A DNA stretch of 34,936 nucleotides, taken from contig JAFGGM010000066.1 in the NCBI GenBank assembly GCA_016930555.1, positions 1 through 34,936 of the forward strand. The letters run 5' to 3'. This document shows, piece by piece, positions 8,054 to 14,484 of this stretch. A program made the translations under genes and the position numbers. This DNA is from Candidatus Bathyarchaeum sp. Lineage in GTDB: Archaea; Thermoproteota; Bathyarchaeia; Bathyarchaeales; Bathyarchaeaceae. The stretch's first letter is position 1. Each line of letters opens with the position of its first letter. The notes under the pieces are model-generated. The model searched no databases and had not been told where the DNA came from. It was given only the letters and a program-made list of their open reading frames with translations.

Positions 8054-9054
8054 TATATGGGGTAGTTTCCGCAGATTCTGCAGAAGCCGATTTTTGTGTC
8101 AACGTATCCTTTGCAGAGTGGGCATCGTTTGCCGGCGGGTTCTCCGTAGACTTCGGATGGTTTTCCGAAAATTTTTCTGAAAATCTCGTAGTATATCAGC
8201 TGTTCTTTGGATGTGAGTATCACATCGTCTTCTTCTAGGATAAGTTTCTTTTTCTCCTCAAAATCTGCTGTGGGCATCTCTTTTTCAAAATAATCGGGCA
8301 GAACCCATGTTCCAGTTCCTTGTTCCAGAGGTACTTTTCCCCGCCAGATTACATCGTCTGGAATCAAGCCAGCATAGGCTTTACGGAGAATCCATTTGCC
8401 ATATTTCACGCCATTCTCCATGTTTACTTTTAGGTTCACTGGAAGTTTTTTCGCGTAATCCATAAACAGGGGATCAAGATAGGGGGATTGCACTTTTACT
8501 CCAATTGAATCACCCATAGGCTTAGAGGAGAAGGTCATTTCGCCCCACATATTAGATAATGCCTTAGCAAATTCGCTTTTAGACAAATGGAATTGCCAAG
8601 GATAACCGAAAAGCTCATCCAAAGCATCGCCAGTGAGAACACTTTTGATGCCCTTCTTTTTAGCTGCTTTTAATCCTATGTACGCTGGTACAGTATTCCT
8701 GACGTCCATTGGATCAAAAGTCTTCAGCACTTTCACGACATCTTTTGCAGCATCAATCGCGTCTTCCACGTTGAAGACGTGGGTTTCATGATTGAGGTTA
8801 AGGAATTTTACCATTTTCTTGACGTATTCGATGTCTTTGGGTTTTCCCTGCTTGAAAGAAACAGTTATTGTAGGAATTTTTGGGTTAAATTTGACTGCCT
8901 CATAGGCTATTATGGTTGTGTCTGTTCCTGCTGAAAACAAAATTCCTTCAGCCATATTGTTTTTGACAACCGTGCTGACCAAGGCACGAGCCTCAGGCAA
9001 GAGTTTAGCTAAATCTTGTTCATCAGGTTTCATCTTATTTTCATCCCTTGCCAT
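8053..9054 (-). CDS. asparagine-synthase-related PP-loop protein with C-terminal zinc ribbon
   Basis: This 333-aa protein is the ATP-pyrophosphatase (amidotransferase C-terminal) half of the asparagine synthase family without the N-terminal glutaminase domain. The PP-loop reads SAGTDTT in place of the usual SGGxDS, at residues about 42-48. A conserved TGDALDELFGYPW follows, where asparagine synthases have TGDGADELF. The C-terminus adds a zinc ribbon (CPLCKGYVDTKIGFCRICG). Without glutaminase it would need ammonia, a protein partner or a different amine or sulfur donor. The substrate is unknown; ATP-dependent adenylation is the safe inference. The ATG at 9054 or the one at 9033 could be the start. 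A 53-aa ORF lies 21 nt upstream on the same strand. Confidence 0.8.
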   Translation of the reverse strand: MARDENKMKPDEQDLAKLLPEARALVSTVVKNNMAEGILFSAGTDTTIIAYEAVKFNPKIPTITVSFKQGKPKDIEYVKKMVKFLNLNHETHVFNVEDAIDAAKDVVKVLKTFDPMDVRNTVPAYIGLKAAKKKGIKSVLTGDALDELFGYPWQFHLSKSEFAKALSNMWGEMTFSSKPMGDSIGVKVQSPYLDPLFMDYAKKLPVNLKVNMENGVKYGKWILRKAYAGLIPDDVIWRGKVPLEQGTGTWVLPDYFEKEMPTADFEEKKKLILEEDDVILTSKEQLIYYEIFRKIFGKPSEVYGEPAGKRCPLCKGYVDTKIGFCRICGNYPI

Positions 9055-9075
9055 ATACTTTGAATGGCTACTATT

Positions 9076-9237
9076 TTAGTCTTCAATTCCAGTTTCTTCA
9101 CTCCAGAAGGTGAAGCGGTTTCCACTTTCATCCGAGGTTATGCCAATCAAGAGAGGTTCCCCGCGGTTCTGGTATGTTAACACAACAAGTTCTGACGTTA
9201 TTCTACGGACTCTGAAAATAGTGTTTTCGTAGATCAT
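9076..9237 (-). CDS. short hypothetical protein (53 aa), likely co-transcribed with the PP-loop gene
   Basis: This ORF is below the track cutoff. The translation begins MIYENTIFRVRRITSELVVL and ends with a Trp-Ser-Glu-Glu-containing acidic tail. It has the alternating hydrophobic/polar pattern of a small beta-sheet protein, with normal codon use and no low-complexity bias. The ATG is followed by 52 sense codons, and a stop closes the frame about 40 nt upstream. It ends 21 nt before the PP-loop gene, which suggests one operon. No strong ribosome-binding site is visible. Family and function are unknown. Confidence 0.5.
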   Translation of the reverse strand: MIYENTIFRVRRITSELVVLTYQNRGEPLLIGITSDESGNRFTFWSEETGIED

Positions 9238-9276
9238 GCACTTCGTTTCGTTTATTATTGCATTGCCTTACGGATC

Positions 9277-9295
9277 TTTCGCTTTTGAAGCGAAA
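9277..9295. repeat. 8-bp inverted repeat upstream of the 53-aa gene
   Basis: TTTCGCTT-TTG-AAGCGAAA is perfect over 8 bp per arm with a 3-nt centre. It lies 40 nt upstream of the 53-aa ATG and between two short - strand ORFs. It could be an operator for a dimeric regulator or a stem that ends the upstream 34-aa transcript. Confidence 0.45.
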
Positions 9296-9333
9296 TTTCC
9301 TTTCCATTATCCAAGCTCCAATTTTTGGGTTCG

Positions 9334-9438
9334 TTAGCTGCGTGTGAAGTACCATGGTTCATTGATTTCGGTTTTATTGCAGATTGATTTTGTTTCTGGT
9401 TCGTATTCGGTTTTTTCATATTTTTCATGGTCCCCCAT
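9334..9438 (-). CDS. possible very short protein (34 aa)
   Basis: The ORF encodes a charged peptide beginning MGDHEKYEKTEYEPETK and ending in PWYFTRS. A TATA-like CTTAAAT about 20 nt upstream would give an almost leaderless message. A GGTGA lies only 2 nt before the ATG, too close to act normally. It could be real or just an open stretch in an intergenic region. No family is recognised. Confidence 0.25.
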   Translation of the reverse strand: MGDHEKYEKTEYEPETKSICNKTEINEPWYFTRS

Positions 9439-9504
9439 CTTCACCACAATTCAATTTAAGCTCATAATTGGAGAAAAACACATAAAAATTGTGTAATAAA
9501 TGAA

Positions 9505-9512
9505 TATTTATT
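9505..9512 (+). promoter_or_regulatory. TATA box of the short-ORF/Cren7-like operon
   Basis: TATTTATT is centred 23 nt before the ATG at 9531. This is the archaeal distance from TATA to transcription start, so the first gene would be translated from a leaderless mRNA. Confidence 0.55.
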
Positions 9513-9530
9513 CTGTTAAAGTATAGATAA

Positions 9531-9683
9531 ATGAATGAAATATCAGCGGTTTTCCTCAAACAAAAGCTTAATTCAAAAAAGGCTCAAACCATTTACCAAA
9601 AACTTCGGGTATCAAATGCCACAATACAAGGAGACTGCAAAGCATTGAAAAAATTTTTAACGAAAACACTCAACTATTACTGA
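9531..9683 (+). CDS. 50-aa helix-turn-helix-like peptide
   Basis: This ORF is too short for the track. It starts MNEISAVFLKQKLNSKKAQT and ends KTLNYY. Residues about 18-42 fit a helix-turn-helix of the DeoR/winged-helix kind: IYQKLRVSNATIQGDCKALKKF resembles the family pattern LaeeLgVSxaTIrrDlxxLex. The TGA overlaps the GAGGA ribosome-binding site of the next gene, so the two are probably one transcription unit with coupled translation. The promoter geometry suggests a leaderless start. It may be a minimal DNA-binding peptide that regulates or partners the Cren7-like protein. The family is not recognised, and the HTH call comes from pattern alone. Confidence 0.55.
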   Translation: MNEISAVFLKQKLNSKKAQTIYQKLRVSNATIQGDCKALKKFLTKTLNYY

Positions 9684-9693
9684 GGAATCATAA

Positions 9694-10098
9694 TTGCCAG
9701 AGTGTCCCCGATGTGGAACGAAAACATATGTCCCAACCAAAATATGGGCAATGGTTGGCAGACCCAGCAGAACAGGTGAACGCTTCAAGCTTACAATAGG
9801 ACTTTTCACATGCCCCAAATGTGAGAAAGGATTCCGAGAAGTTTTGGGGAAAGAAAAAGAGAGAGCAACTCTTAAAGGCGTAGTTAATGAGATTAAAGGA
9901 ATTGAAAGGAGTCTTGTTTACAGCTTGGGGGATTTAAAAGACAAAATCGAGAAACTAAAACTCCAGAAATCTGAACTTCTGGACGAAATAGAAGAACTCA
10001 AGAGAGCAGGTCAAGAAAAGGCAGACACATTAGAAAAGGAAGTAGCATCCATTCGAGAAGAAGTGGAATCTCTGAAGGAGATTCTAGGCGATTACTGA
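9694..10098 (+). CDS. zinc-binding Cren7-like protein with C-terminal coiled coil
   Basis: This 134-aa protein has two parts. Residues 1-52 have two Cys pairs (C4/C7 and C40/C43) that would bind one zinc, and the spacing between them matches the crenarchaeal chromatin protein Cren7. The shared pattern is VPxK(I/V)WA(M/L), then a basic turn, then K(x)xIGLF, P, K(x)FR and L. Cren7 itself has no cysteines. Residues 55-134 are a heptad-type, charged coiled coil (EKLKLQKSELLDEIEELK). The start is TTG at 9694, with GAGGA at 9682-9686. I infer a DNA- or chromatin-associated dimer. An unrelated zinc-ribbon/coiled-coil protein is the alternative. It follows the 50-aa HTH-like gene with a 10-nt gap. 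Confidence 0.65.
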   Translation: MPECPRCGTKTYVPTKIWAMVGRPSRTGERFKLTIGLFTCPKCEKGFREVLGKEKERATLKGVVNEIKGIERSLVYSLGDLKDKIEKLKLQKSELLDEIEELKRAGQEKADTLEKEVASIREEVESLKEILGDY

Positions 10099-10134
10099 TA
10101 CAATCCCACAAAGAAATCCCAGAAACATATTCAG

Positions 10135-10190
10135 GAAACAGTTTCTACCAGATAAACAGTTTTAGAGCTACACTAGAAACAAACTGTTTA
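10135..10190. repeat. cluster of AAACAGTTT inverted repeats
   Basis: TAAACAGTTT (10153-10162) and AAACTGTTTA (10181-10190) form a perfect 10-bp inverted repeat around an 18-nt spacer. GAAAC-A-GTTTC (10135-10145), just upstream, carries the same word. The cluster starts about 40 nt after the Cren7-like stop. It may be a 3' hairpin or a set of binding sites. No coding potential is visible in 10099-10268. Confidence 0.5.
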
Positions 10191-10268
10191 ATACTTGAAG
10201 GAAAGCCACCAAAAAATGGTAATCTGGATAAGACTAAACAGTAACCAGGAAAGAAAGAGCCATTTCTG

Positions 10269-10529
10269 CTACGGATGGTTTTTATTGCGCGAATAAAGCA
10301 GGAGACGTTTCTTTATCAGGTCCTTAACTTCTTCGTGGAACTGATAATCTTTTTCCAGTTTCAGAAACTCGTTACTGAATCTTTCGAATCCTGTTGGAAT
10401 TTCCACGCTCAATGTAATGAAGGGTTTTCCAATAGCCATTTCAAATTTTCGTTTAGCCTCTTCATACTCGGTTTCGGGTTGTTTGTCTCTTGATTCGATC
10501 CATTTCTTTACCAAACTATTCACATCCAT
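10269..10529 (-). CDS. hypothetical protein (86 aa)
   Basis: This is a soluble, highly charged and mostly helical 86-aa protein with a short central beta-like segment (KPFITLSVEIPTGF). It has no cysteine, membrane segment or recognised motif. Its ATG overlaps the end of the upstream permease gene by 10 nt, which points to translational coupling and supports a real gene. It may be a cytosolic accessory of the permease, but the family is not recognised. Confidence 0.55.
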   Translation of the reverse strand: MDVNSLVKKWIESRDKQPETEYEEAKRKFEMAIGKPFITLSVEIPTGFERFSNEFLKLEKDYQFHEEVKDLIKKRLLLYSRNKNHP

Positions 10530-11797
10530 AAACTAAATCGCACAATCAAATAAAGGCTTGCAAAGCCTAACTGAACAAGTGATGTAATCACACCCACTTT
10601 CGTGATTTCAGTGAAGCTCACAGAGATTCCTTCACGTTTCAGGGCGCCTATAGCCATCATAGTAACAGCACCACTTAAAGGCGTAGTTGCACCTCCCAAA
10701 TTTGTTCCGAGAATTAACGCCGACCATACAGCTGGCGAGTTTAATCCCTGAGCTCCACGAATTATAGGAGTAAACGTTAGAGCAATTGCAATATTACTTA
10801 TCATGCTGCTTGCAAGACCACTGAACCAAAGAGTTGTCATGCTTGCCCCTAAATCGCTTGTTCCAACAGCCTGGAAAAGTTGCGTCGACAAATCTTTCAA
10901 AATTCCTGAACTTTCCAAACCCCCAACCACGAACATGAATCCTGCGATGAAAAATATTGTTTCCCAGTCAAGTTTTTTGAAAATTTCTGCAGGGTCAGCC
11001 CCACTTAGTGCCAATGCAAGAATGGCGCATCCTAAAGCCACAGCTTCTATTCCAATCCCAAAGGTTTCCAGCGTCAAGAAAAGTACCACTAAAAGGATTA
11101 GGATGAAAATTGAGCGGTAGAAGAGTTTCTTGTCTTCAACGCTCTCCCAAGGATCATATTTGGGCAGTTCTTTTTTTTCGCCGAGCCTTGACTTGAAAAG
11201 CATATACAAAACAAAGATGGTTAGCGCCCATAGAGCAATTTCACAAACTCCTAAATATCCAACGAATTCTGTGAAGCCTATCCCTGCGTCAACACCAATT
11301 ATCATGTTAGATACTGAACCAATCAGAGTGCTTGTTCCGCCCAGATTAATCATAATCATGGCAGAGATGAAGTAAGGCACAGGATCGTAGCGTAATAACT
11401 TGGTTATGGTCGCCATGGCAGCGGCAATGAGCAGCATCGCGGTTGGGTCACTGAGAAACACTGAAACAGCAGCAGCGATGACGCAAACAGAAACAAAAAG
11501 TATGCTAGGATTTCCCCGCGAAATTTTTACGGCATACAATGCTCCGAAACGAAAGAGACCGCTCCGCTCCGCCACTTCCACTACAATCATGATGCCCAGT
11601 AGCAGAAATATTAGCCGCATGTCGATGAAGCCTAGAGCTTCGTTATAGGTGAAGGCTTCGTATGAGGGCATAAGACCAAACAAGGCTGTAAGTAATGCTC
11701 CAATCATGGCAGCGACTGACATGGGAACGATTTTGGTTGCTGAAATTAGAATTGTTAGAATATAGATGAGGATAAAGATTATTTGAACAGGTTCCAT
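10520..11797 (-). CDS. ArsB/NhaD-superfamily (ion transporter) permease
   Basis: This integral membrane protein has about 11-12 transmembrane segments and belongs to the ArsB/NhaD-type ion transporter superfamily. Typical features are the first segment (IIFILIYILTILI), the LSDPTAMLLIAAAMA motif and the LGTNLGGATTPLSGA motif near the C-terminus. The substrate could be Na+/H+, arsenite or an organic anion; motifs alone do not decide. The track starts at 11869, inside the preceding gene. I place the start at ATG 11797 (MEPVQIIF), which lies one base after the upstream TGA (TGACATGG). It sits in a three-gene operon between a four-helix membrane protein and an 86-aa protein. Confidence 0.85.
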   Translation of the reverse strand: MEPVQIIFILIYILTILISATKIVPMSVAAMIGALLTALFGLMPSYEAFTYNEALGFIDMRLIFLLLGIMIVVEVAERSGLFRFGALYAVKISRGNPSILFVSVCVIAAAVSVFLSDPTAMLLIAAAMATITKLLRYDPVPYFISAMIMINLGGTSTLIGSVSNMIIGVDAGIGFTEFVGYLGVCEIALWALTIFVLYMLFKSRLGEKKELPKYDPWESVEDKKLFYRSIFILILLVVLFLTLETFGIGIEAVALGCAILALALSGADPAEIFKKLDWETIFFIAGFMFVVGGLESSGILKDLSTQLFQAVGTSDLGASMTTLWFSGLASSMISNIAIALTFTPIIRGAQGLNSPAVWSALILGTNLGGATTPLSGAVTMMAIGALKREGISVSFTEITKVGVITSLVQLGFASLYLIVRFSLWM

Positions 11798-11798
11798 G

Positions 11799-12398
11799 TC
11801 ATTCACTGTTTTTCTTTTTGTCAGCCATTTTGACAAGTCCGTCTGCAAAAGATTCGGCTTTCCGTTCAACTATTCGATATAGGATTCGTCCAATATCATA
11901 GAACAGGACAAGTATCATCCCAAGAGCAACATAGGTAGTGATAATTGTCAAAGGGTCTTTGATGCTCGAATCTAGAGTTGTGATAAGTGGATAAAGAGCG
12001 GTTGCAACCAGAAGAATAACAATAATATATATTGCGTCTCTCGCTGCTCGCCTAGGAGACCTTTCTTCCTTGATTCCAAGCCGGTTCACAAAGATGTCAG
12101 TTAAAATGTCGCTCAAGACTAAGCCATCAGACAGGGCACGAATCAGAAAAATGGCTGTAAATATCAATGCAATAGTCCCCACTAACGTACCAATCTTTAT
12201 GTCGAACATTCCTGGTAGGGGTACGTCTCCCATCAGTGGTGGAACAATGGTGTTTATCAAATAGAATATAATTGCCATAAACAGACTCATGGTTAACCGA
12301 GGAAATCTTCGCCGAACCTCTTCACCAATAGGCTTCCCCACTAATTGTCCATCCTCTAGAATTAGTGGTATGATTTGATACTTCCAGAATATTAACAC
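11799..12398 (-). CDS. four-helix integral membrane protein of unknown function
   Basis: This 199-aa protein has four clear hydrophobic segments (about residues 38-58, 70-92, 122-140 and 148-168), basic loops and a hydrophilic C-terminal tail. Start is GTG at 12398. It is the first gene of the operon with the ArsB/NhaD-type permease and could be a small accessory subunit. No family motif is recognised. Confidence 0.7.
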   Translation of the reverse strand: MLIFWKYQIIPLILEDGQLVGKPIGEEVRRRFPRLTMSLFMAIIFYLINTIVPPLMGDVPLPGMFDIKIGTLVGTIALIFTAIFLIRALSDGLVLSDILTDIFVNRLGIKEERSPRRAARDAIYIIVILLVATALYPLITTLDSSIKDPLTIITTYVALGMILVLFYDIGRILYRIVERKAESFADGLVKMADKKKNSE

Positions 12399-12593
12399 TA
12401 CGGATTAGAACTCAATAAATATCTAAAAATTCAGCAAAATTTTAAAAAAATAGGATGAAAATTACACGAATGCTTTGAGGACACGCATGTTTGGACATTT
12501 TTTGACAAAAACAAGACACAATAAGTATGGACCGTTTCAATGATTCCAGCCAGCACAATAGAGCAGAAATAGGGTAATTTATCGTGGAATTTG

Positions 12594-12764
12594 ATGATGG
12601 AAAAGTTTGTTCTTTCATTTAAAAAAGAAGCTTTGGCATTGCTGCTTTTGCATGCTTTGCTGAAACTTTTTGTTGACAGAAGCCTCTGTGGAGGGTTTTT
12701 GGGCGTTTTCGATGGCATTAAAGCTTTTGTGTTAGAACAGCCTAACACTCTCTTTAACATTTAA
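12594..12764 (+). CDS. possible 56-aa hydrophobic peptide or leader peptide
   Basis: An ATG-started ORF below the track cutoff runs through the otherwise empty stretch 12399-12780. It has a hydrophobic helix (EALALLLLHALLKLF) and then a glycine-containing segment. It ends inside the second arm of the long inverted repeat at 12762-12772, 16 nt before the next gene, as a leader peptide would. No ribosome-binding site is obvious. The antisense 109-aa ORF of the track looks less protein-like. The rest of 12399-12593 shows nothing but AT-rich DNA. Confidence 0.28.
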   Translation: MMEKFVLSFKKEALALLLLHALLKLFVDRSLCGGFLGVFDGIKAFVLEQPNTLFNI

Positions 12765-12772
12765 CACAAAAG
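12724..12772 (+). promoter_or_regulatory. nested, mutually exclusive hairpins before the 112-aa gene
   Basis: CTTTTGTGTTA (12724-12734) is the exact inverse of TAACACAAAAG (12762-12772), an 11-bp stem. Its 5' arm can instead pair as GTGTTAG-AACAGC-CTAACAC (12729-12748), a perfect 7-bp stem with a 6-nt loop. The 3' arm of the long stem ends 9 nt before the GTG start and covers the AAAAGG purine stretch there. The two folds cannot form together. This could be an RNA switch or attenuator, or a series of TAACAC operator sites. Confidence 0.55.
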
Positions 12773-12780
12773 GGTTTACC

Positions 12781-13119
12781 GTGGAAAAAGAAGAATTAAA
12801 GAGAATGGCTGTTGTGCTGCAAGAGTTGGGAATGAGTTATGCAGATACCGTTGAAGTCATAAACGAAATGGCTAAGGACGCGAACGCGGCCAAAAAATTA
12901 TGGAGAGACGGGCACAAATCTAAACTCATTAAAATCGCCATTACTCTGATTACTTTTCCGGAACCCACACCTATAAGCGAAACTGTAGGTGCTGCGTTTC
13001 TAGTGGCTGGACTTGTCCAGAATAGAAGAAAAAAGGCAACATTACATGTTGAAGATGTCTACAAAACATTCCAAGACGTAAACAATGACATACTAAAAAT
13101 CAGGAACTTCAGAAAATAG
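12781..13119 (+). CDS. hypothetical protein with one hydrophobic segment (112 aa)
   Basis: The 112-aa protein has a helical N-terminal half (residues 1-45). A basic patch (RDGHKSKLIK) follows, then a hydrophobic stretch around 48-82 interrupted by prolines (TFPEPTPISE), which may be a hairpin or a single membrane span. A short helical tail completes it. There are no cysteines. The GTG start has only a weak ribosome-binding site, which overlaps the hairpin element upstream. It is monocistronic and converges on serB. The family is not recognised. Confidence 0.6.
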   Translation: MEKEELKRMAVVLQELGMSYADTVEVINEMAKDANAAKKLWRDGHKSKLIKIAITLITFPEPTPISETVGAAFLVAGLVQNRRKKATLHVEDVYKTFQDVNNDILKIRNFRK

Positions 13120-13154
13120 CAATCTTGATTAGACTGAACAGCATGCCTAGCAAA

Positions 13155-14363
13155 TTAAGAGTGAGGTTTTTTGTCTGGAACCAATTCTTTCAGTTTTTCT
13201 TCTGGTGCACCTAAACAGTAGAGGATTCCAGCAAGGTTGTCCTTGGTTATGACGCCTGATGCAACTTTCTGAAGGACCTTTTTAGGATAGAGAGCGATTC
13301 CCAATCCAGAGTTTTGGAGCATGAACCGGTCGTTTGCCCCATCACCAACCGCAACCACCTGTTCCATTAAAAGATTCTCGCGCTCGGCAATCTCCCTCAT
13401 TAACTCAGCTTTTCGCTCCGCATCAATTATAGGTTCCACCAGTTCTCCAGTCAGTTTTCCATCTTCAATTACAAGCTTGTTGGCGTAGACGTAGTCGATT
13501 CCGAGTTTTTCTTTAATTTTTTCAACAAATTGGGTGAAGCCTCCAGAGATAAGGGCTATTTTGTAACCTAGGGCTTTGAGGGAGGTTATCAGTTCCTCTG
13601 CTCCTGGAGTAACATCCAAGTTTTCAACTATCAAATCAAGGATGTTTTCATCTAAGCCTTTCAGGAGTTGAACCCTTTCTTTGAGGGCTTGCTTGAATTC
13701 AATCTCTCCGTTCATGGCTCTTGAGGTGATTTCGCTAACTTTTCCGCCGACTCCAGCAGCCTTTGCCAGTTCGTCAATCATTTCAGCGTCGATTAATGTG
13801 CCGTCCACATCAAAAACTATCAGGCGTTTGGGTCTCCGGAAAACAGTGTCCTTCTGAAAAACAACATCCTGTCCAACTGCTTTGCACTCTCGGCTTAAGG
13901 ATTCCTTGAAGTCTTCGAGGGGAATGGAGATGTCGTTTATGTCGATTAGTATCTCCATGGCATTTAATTCCCCATAGGCTATCATGCGTATTCGTTCAAT
14001 GTTAGCGTTGTTTTGAGAAAGAAACCGTGAAACGTTTGCCACAATGCCTGGGCGATCCTTTCCAAGAGTTGTCAAAAGCACAAGTTTTTTGCCACTCTTT
14101 CGTCTTCCAGCAGGAAGAGATTCAATTGTAACATCTAAGCCAATCTGTTTTCCGATGTTCATCAGTTGAGTTTTTAGGCTCTCGAAGGGTACTGAAATTT
14201 TTCGTGTATCCACTATCATGAAGATGGCAAAGAGCCCCCTCATGCTGAAGGCTTCGATGTCAATGATGTTCCCGTTTACCTTAGCGACAGATTCGGTTAT
14301 CTCAGTAATTAAACCCGGTTTGTCTTTTCCGGTTGCTGTAATAATCACGAAAGGTTTAGGCAC
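13155..14363 (-). CDS. serB: phosphoserine phosphatase with two N-terminal ACT domains
   Basis: This 402-aa protein hydrolyses O-phosphoserine to serine, the last step of the phosphorylated serine pathway. Two ACT domains (about 1-80 and 92-170), likely amino-acid sensing, precede a HAD phosphatase domain. Its nucleophile motif DVDGTLID has D185 and D187; ISGGF lies near 277 and GDGANDRFML near 347. Most archaeal SerB proteins are only the HAD domain of about 210 aa, while ACT-ACT-HAD fusions are known from bacteria. Start is GTG, with GAGGGG upstream. A TATA-like region near 14427-14438 gives a leader of about 50 nt. Confidence 0.92.
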   Translation of the reverse strand: MPKPFVIITATGKDKPGLITEITESVAKVNGNIIDIEAFSMRGLFAIFMIVDTRKISVPFESLKTQLMNIGKQIGLDVTIESLPAGRRKSGKKLVLLTTLGKDRPGIVANVSRFLSQNNANIERIRMIAYGELNAMEILIDINDISIPLEDFKESLSRECKAVGQDVVFQKDTVFRRPKRLIVFDVDGTLIDAEMIDELAKAAGVGGKVSEITSRAMNGEIEFKQALKERVQLLKGLDENILDLIVENLDVTPGAEELITSLKALGYKIALISGGFTQFVEKIKEKLGIDYVYANKLVIEDGKLTGELVEPIIDAERKAELMREIAERENLLMEQVVAVGDGANDRFMLQNSGLGIALYPKKVLQKVASGVITKDNLAGILYCLGAPEEKLKELVPDKKPHS

Positions 14364-14484
14364 GTTGGCGTTTCCCCTCAGAAGAGCGTTTTTTACGATT
14401 AGCGAATAGTCTCCCTCTACAGTTAAATAAATATAGCTTTGGCGGTGTTTTCAATTCTTTTTACACACTAGATGACTCTAAGGA

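Noticed and set aside
10158-10170. GTTTTAGAGCTA, identical to the start of the Streptococcus pyogenes Cas9 crRNA repeat
   Set aside because: It is a single 12-nt match inside a native inverted repeat. There are no repeat-spacer units, tracrRNA or cas genes, so it is coincidence.
12431-12760. 109-aa ORF on the - strand in the gap before the 112-aa gene
   Set aside because: The composition (rich in Ser, Lys, Cys and Phe with no domain pattern) is that of a chance frame. It covers the hairpin element and has no convincing start signal.
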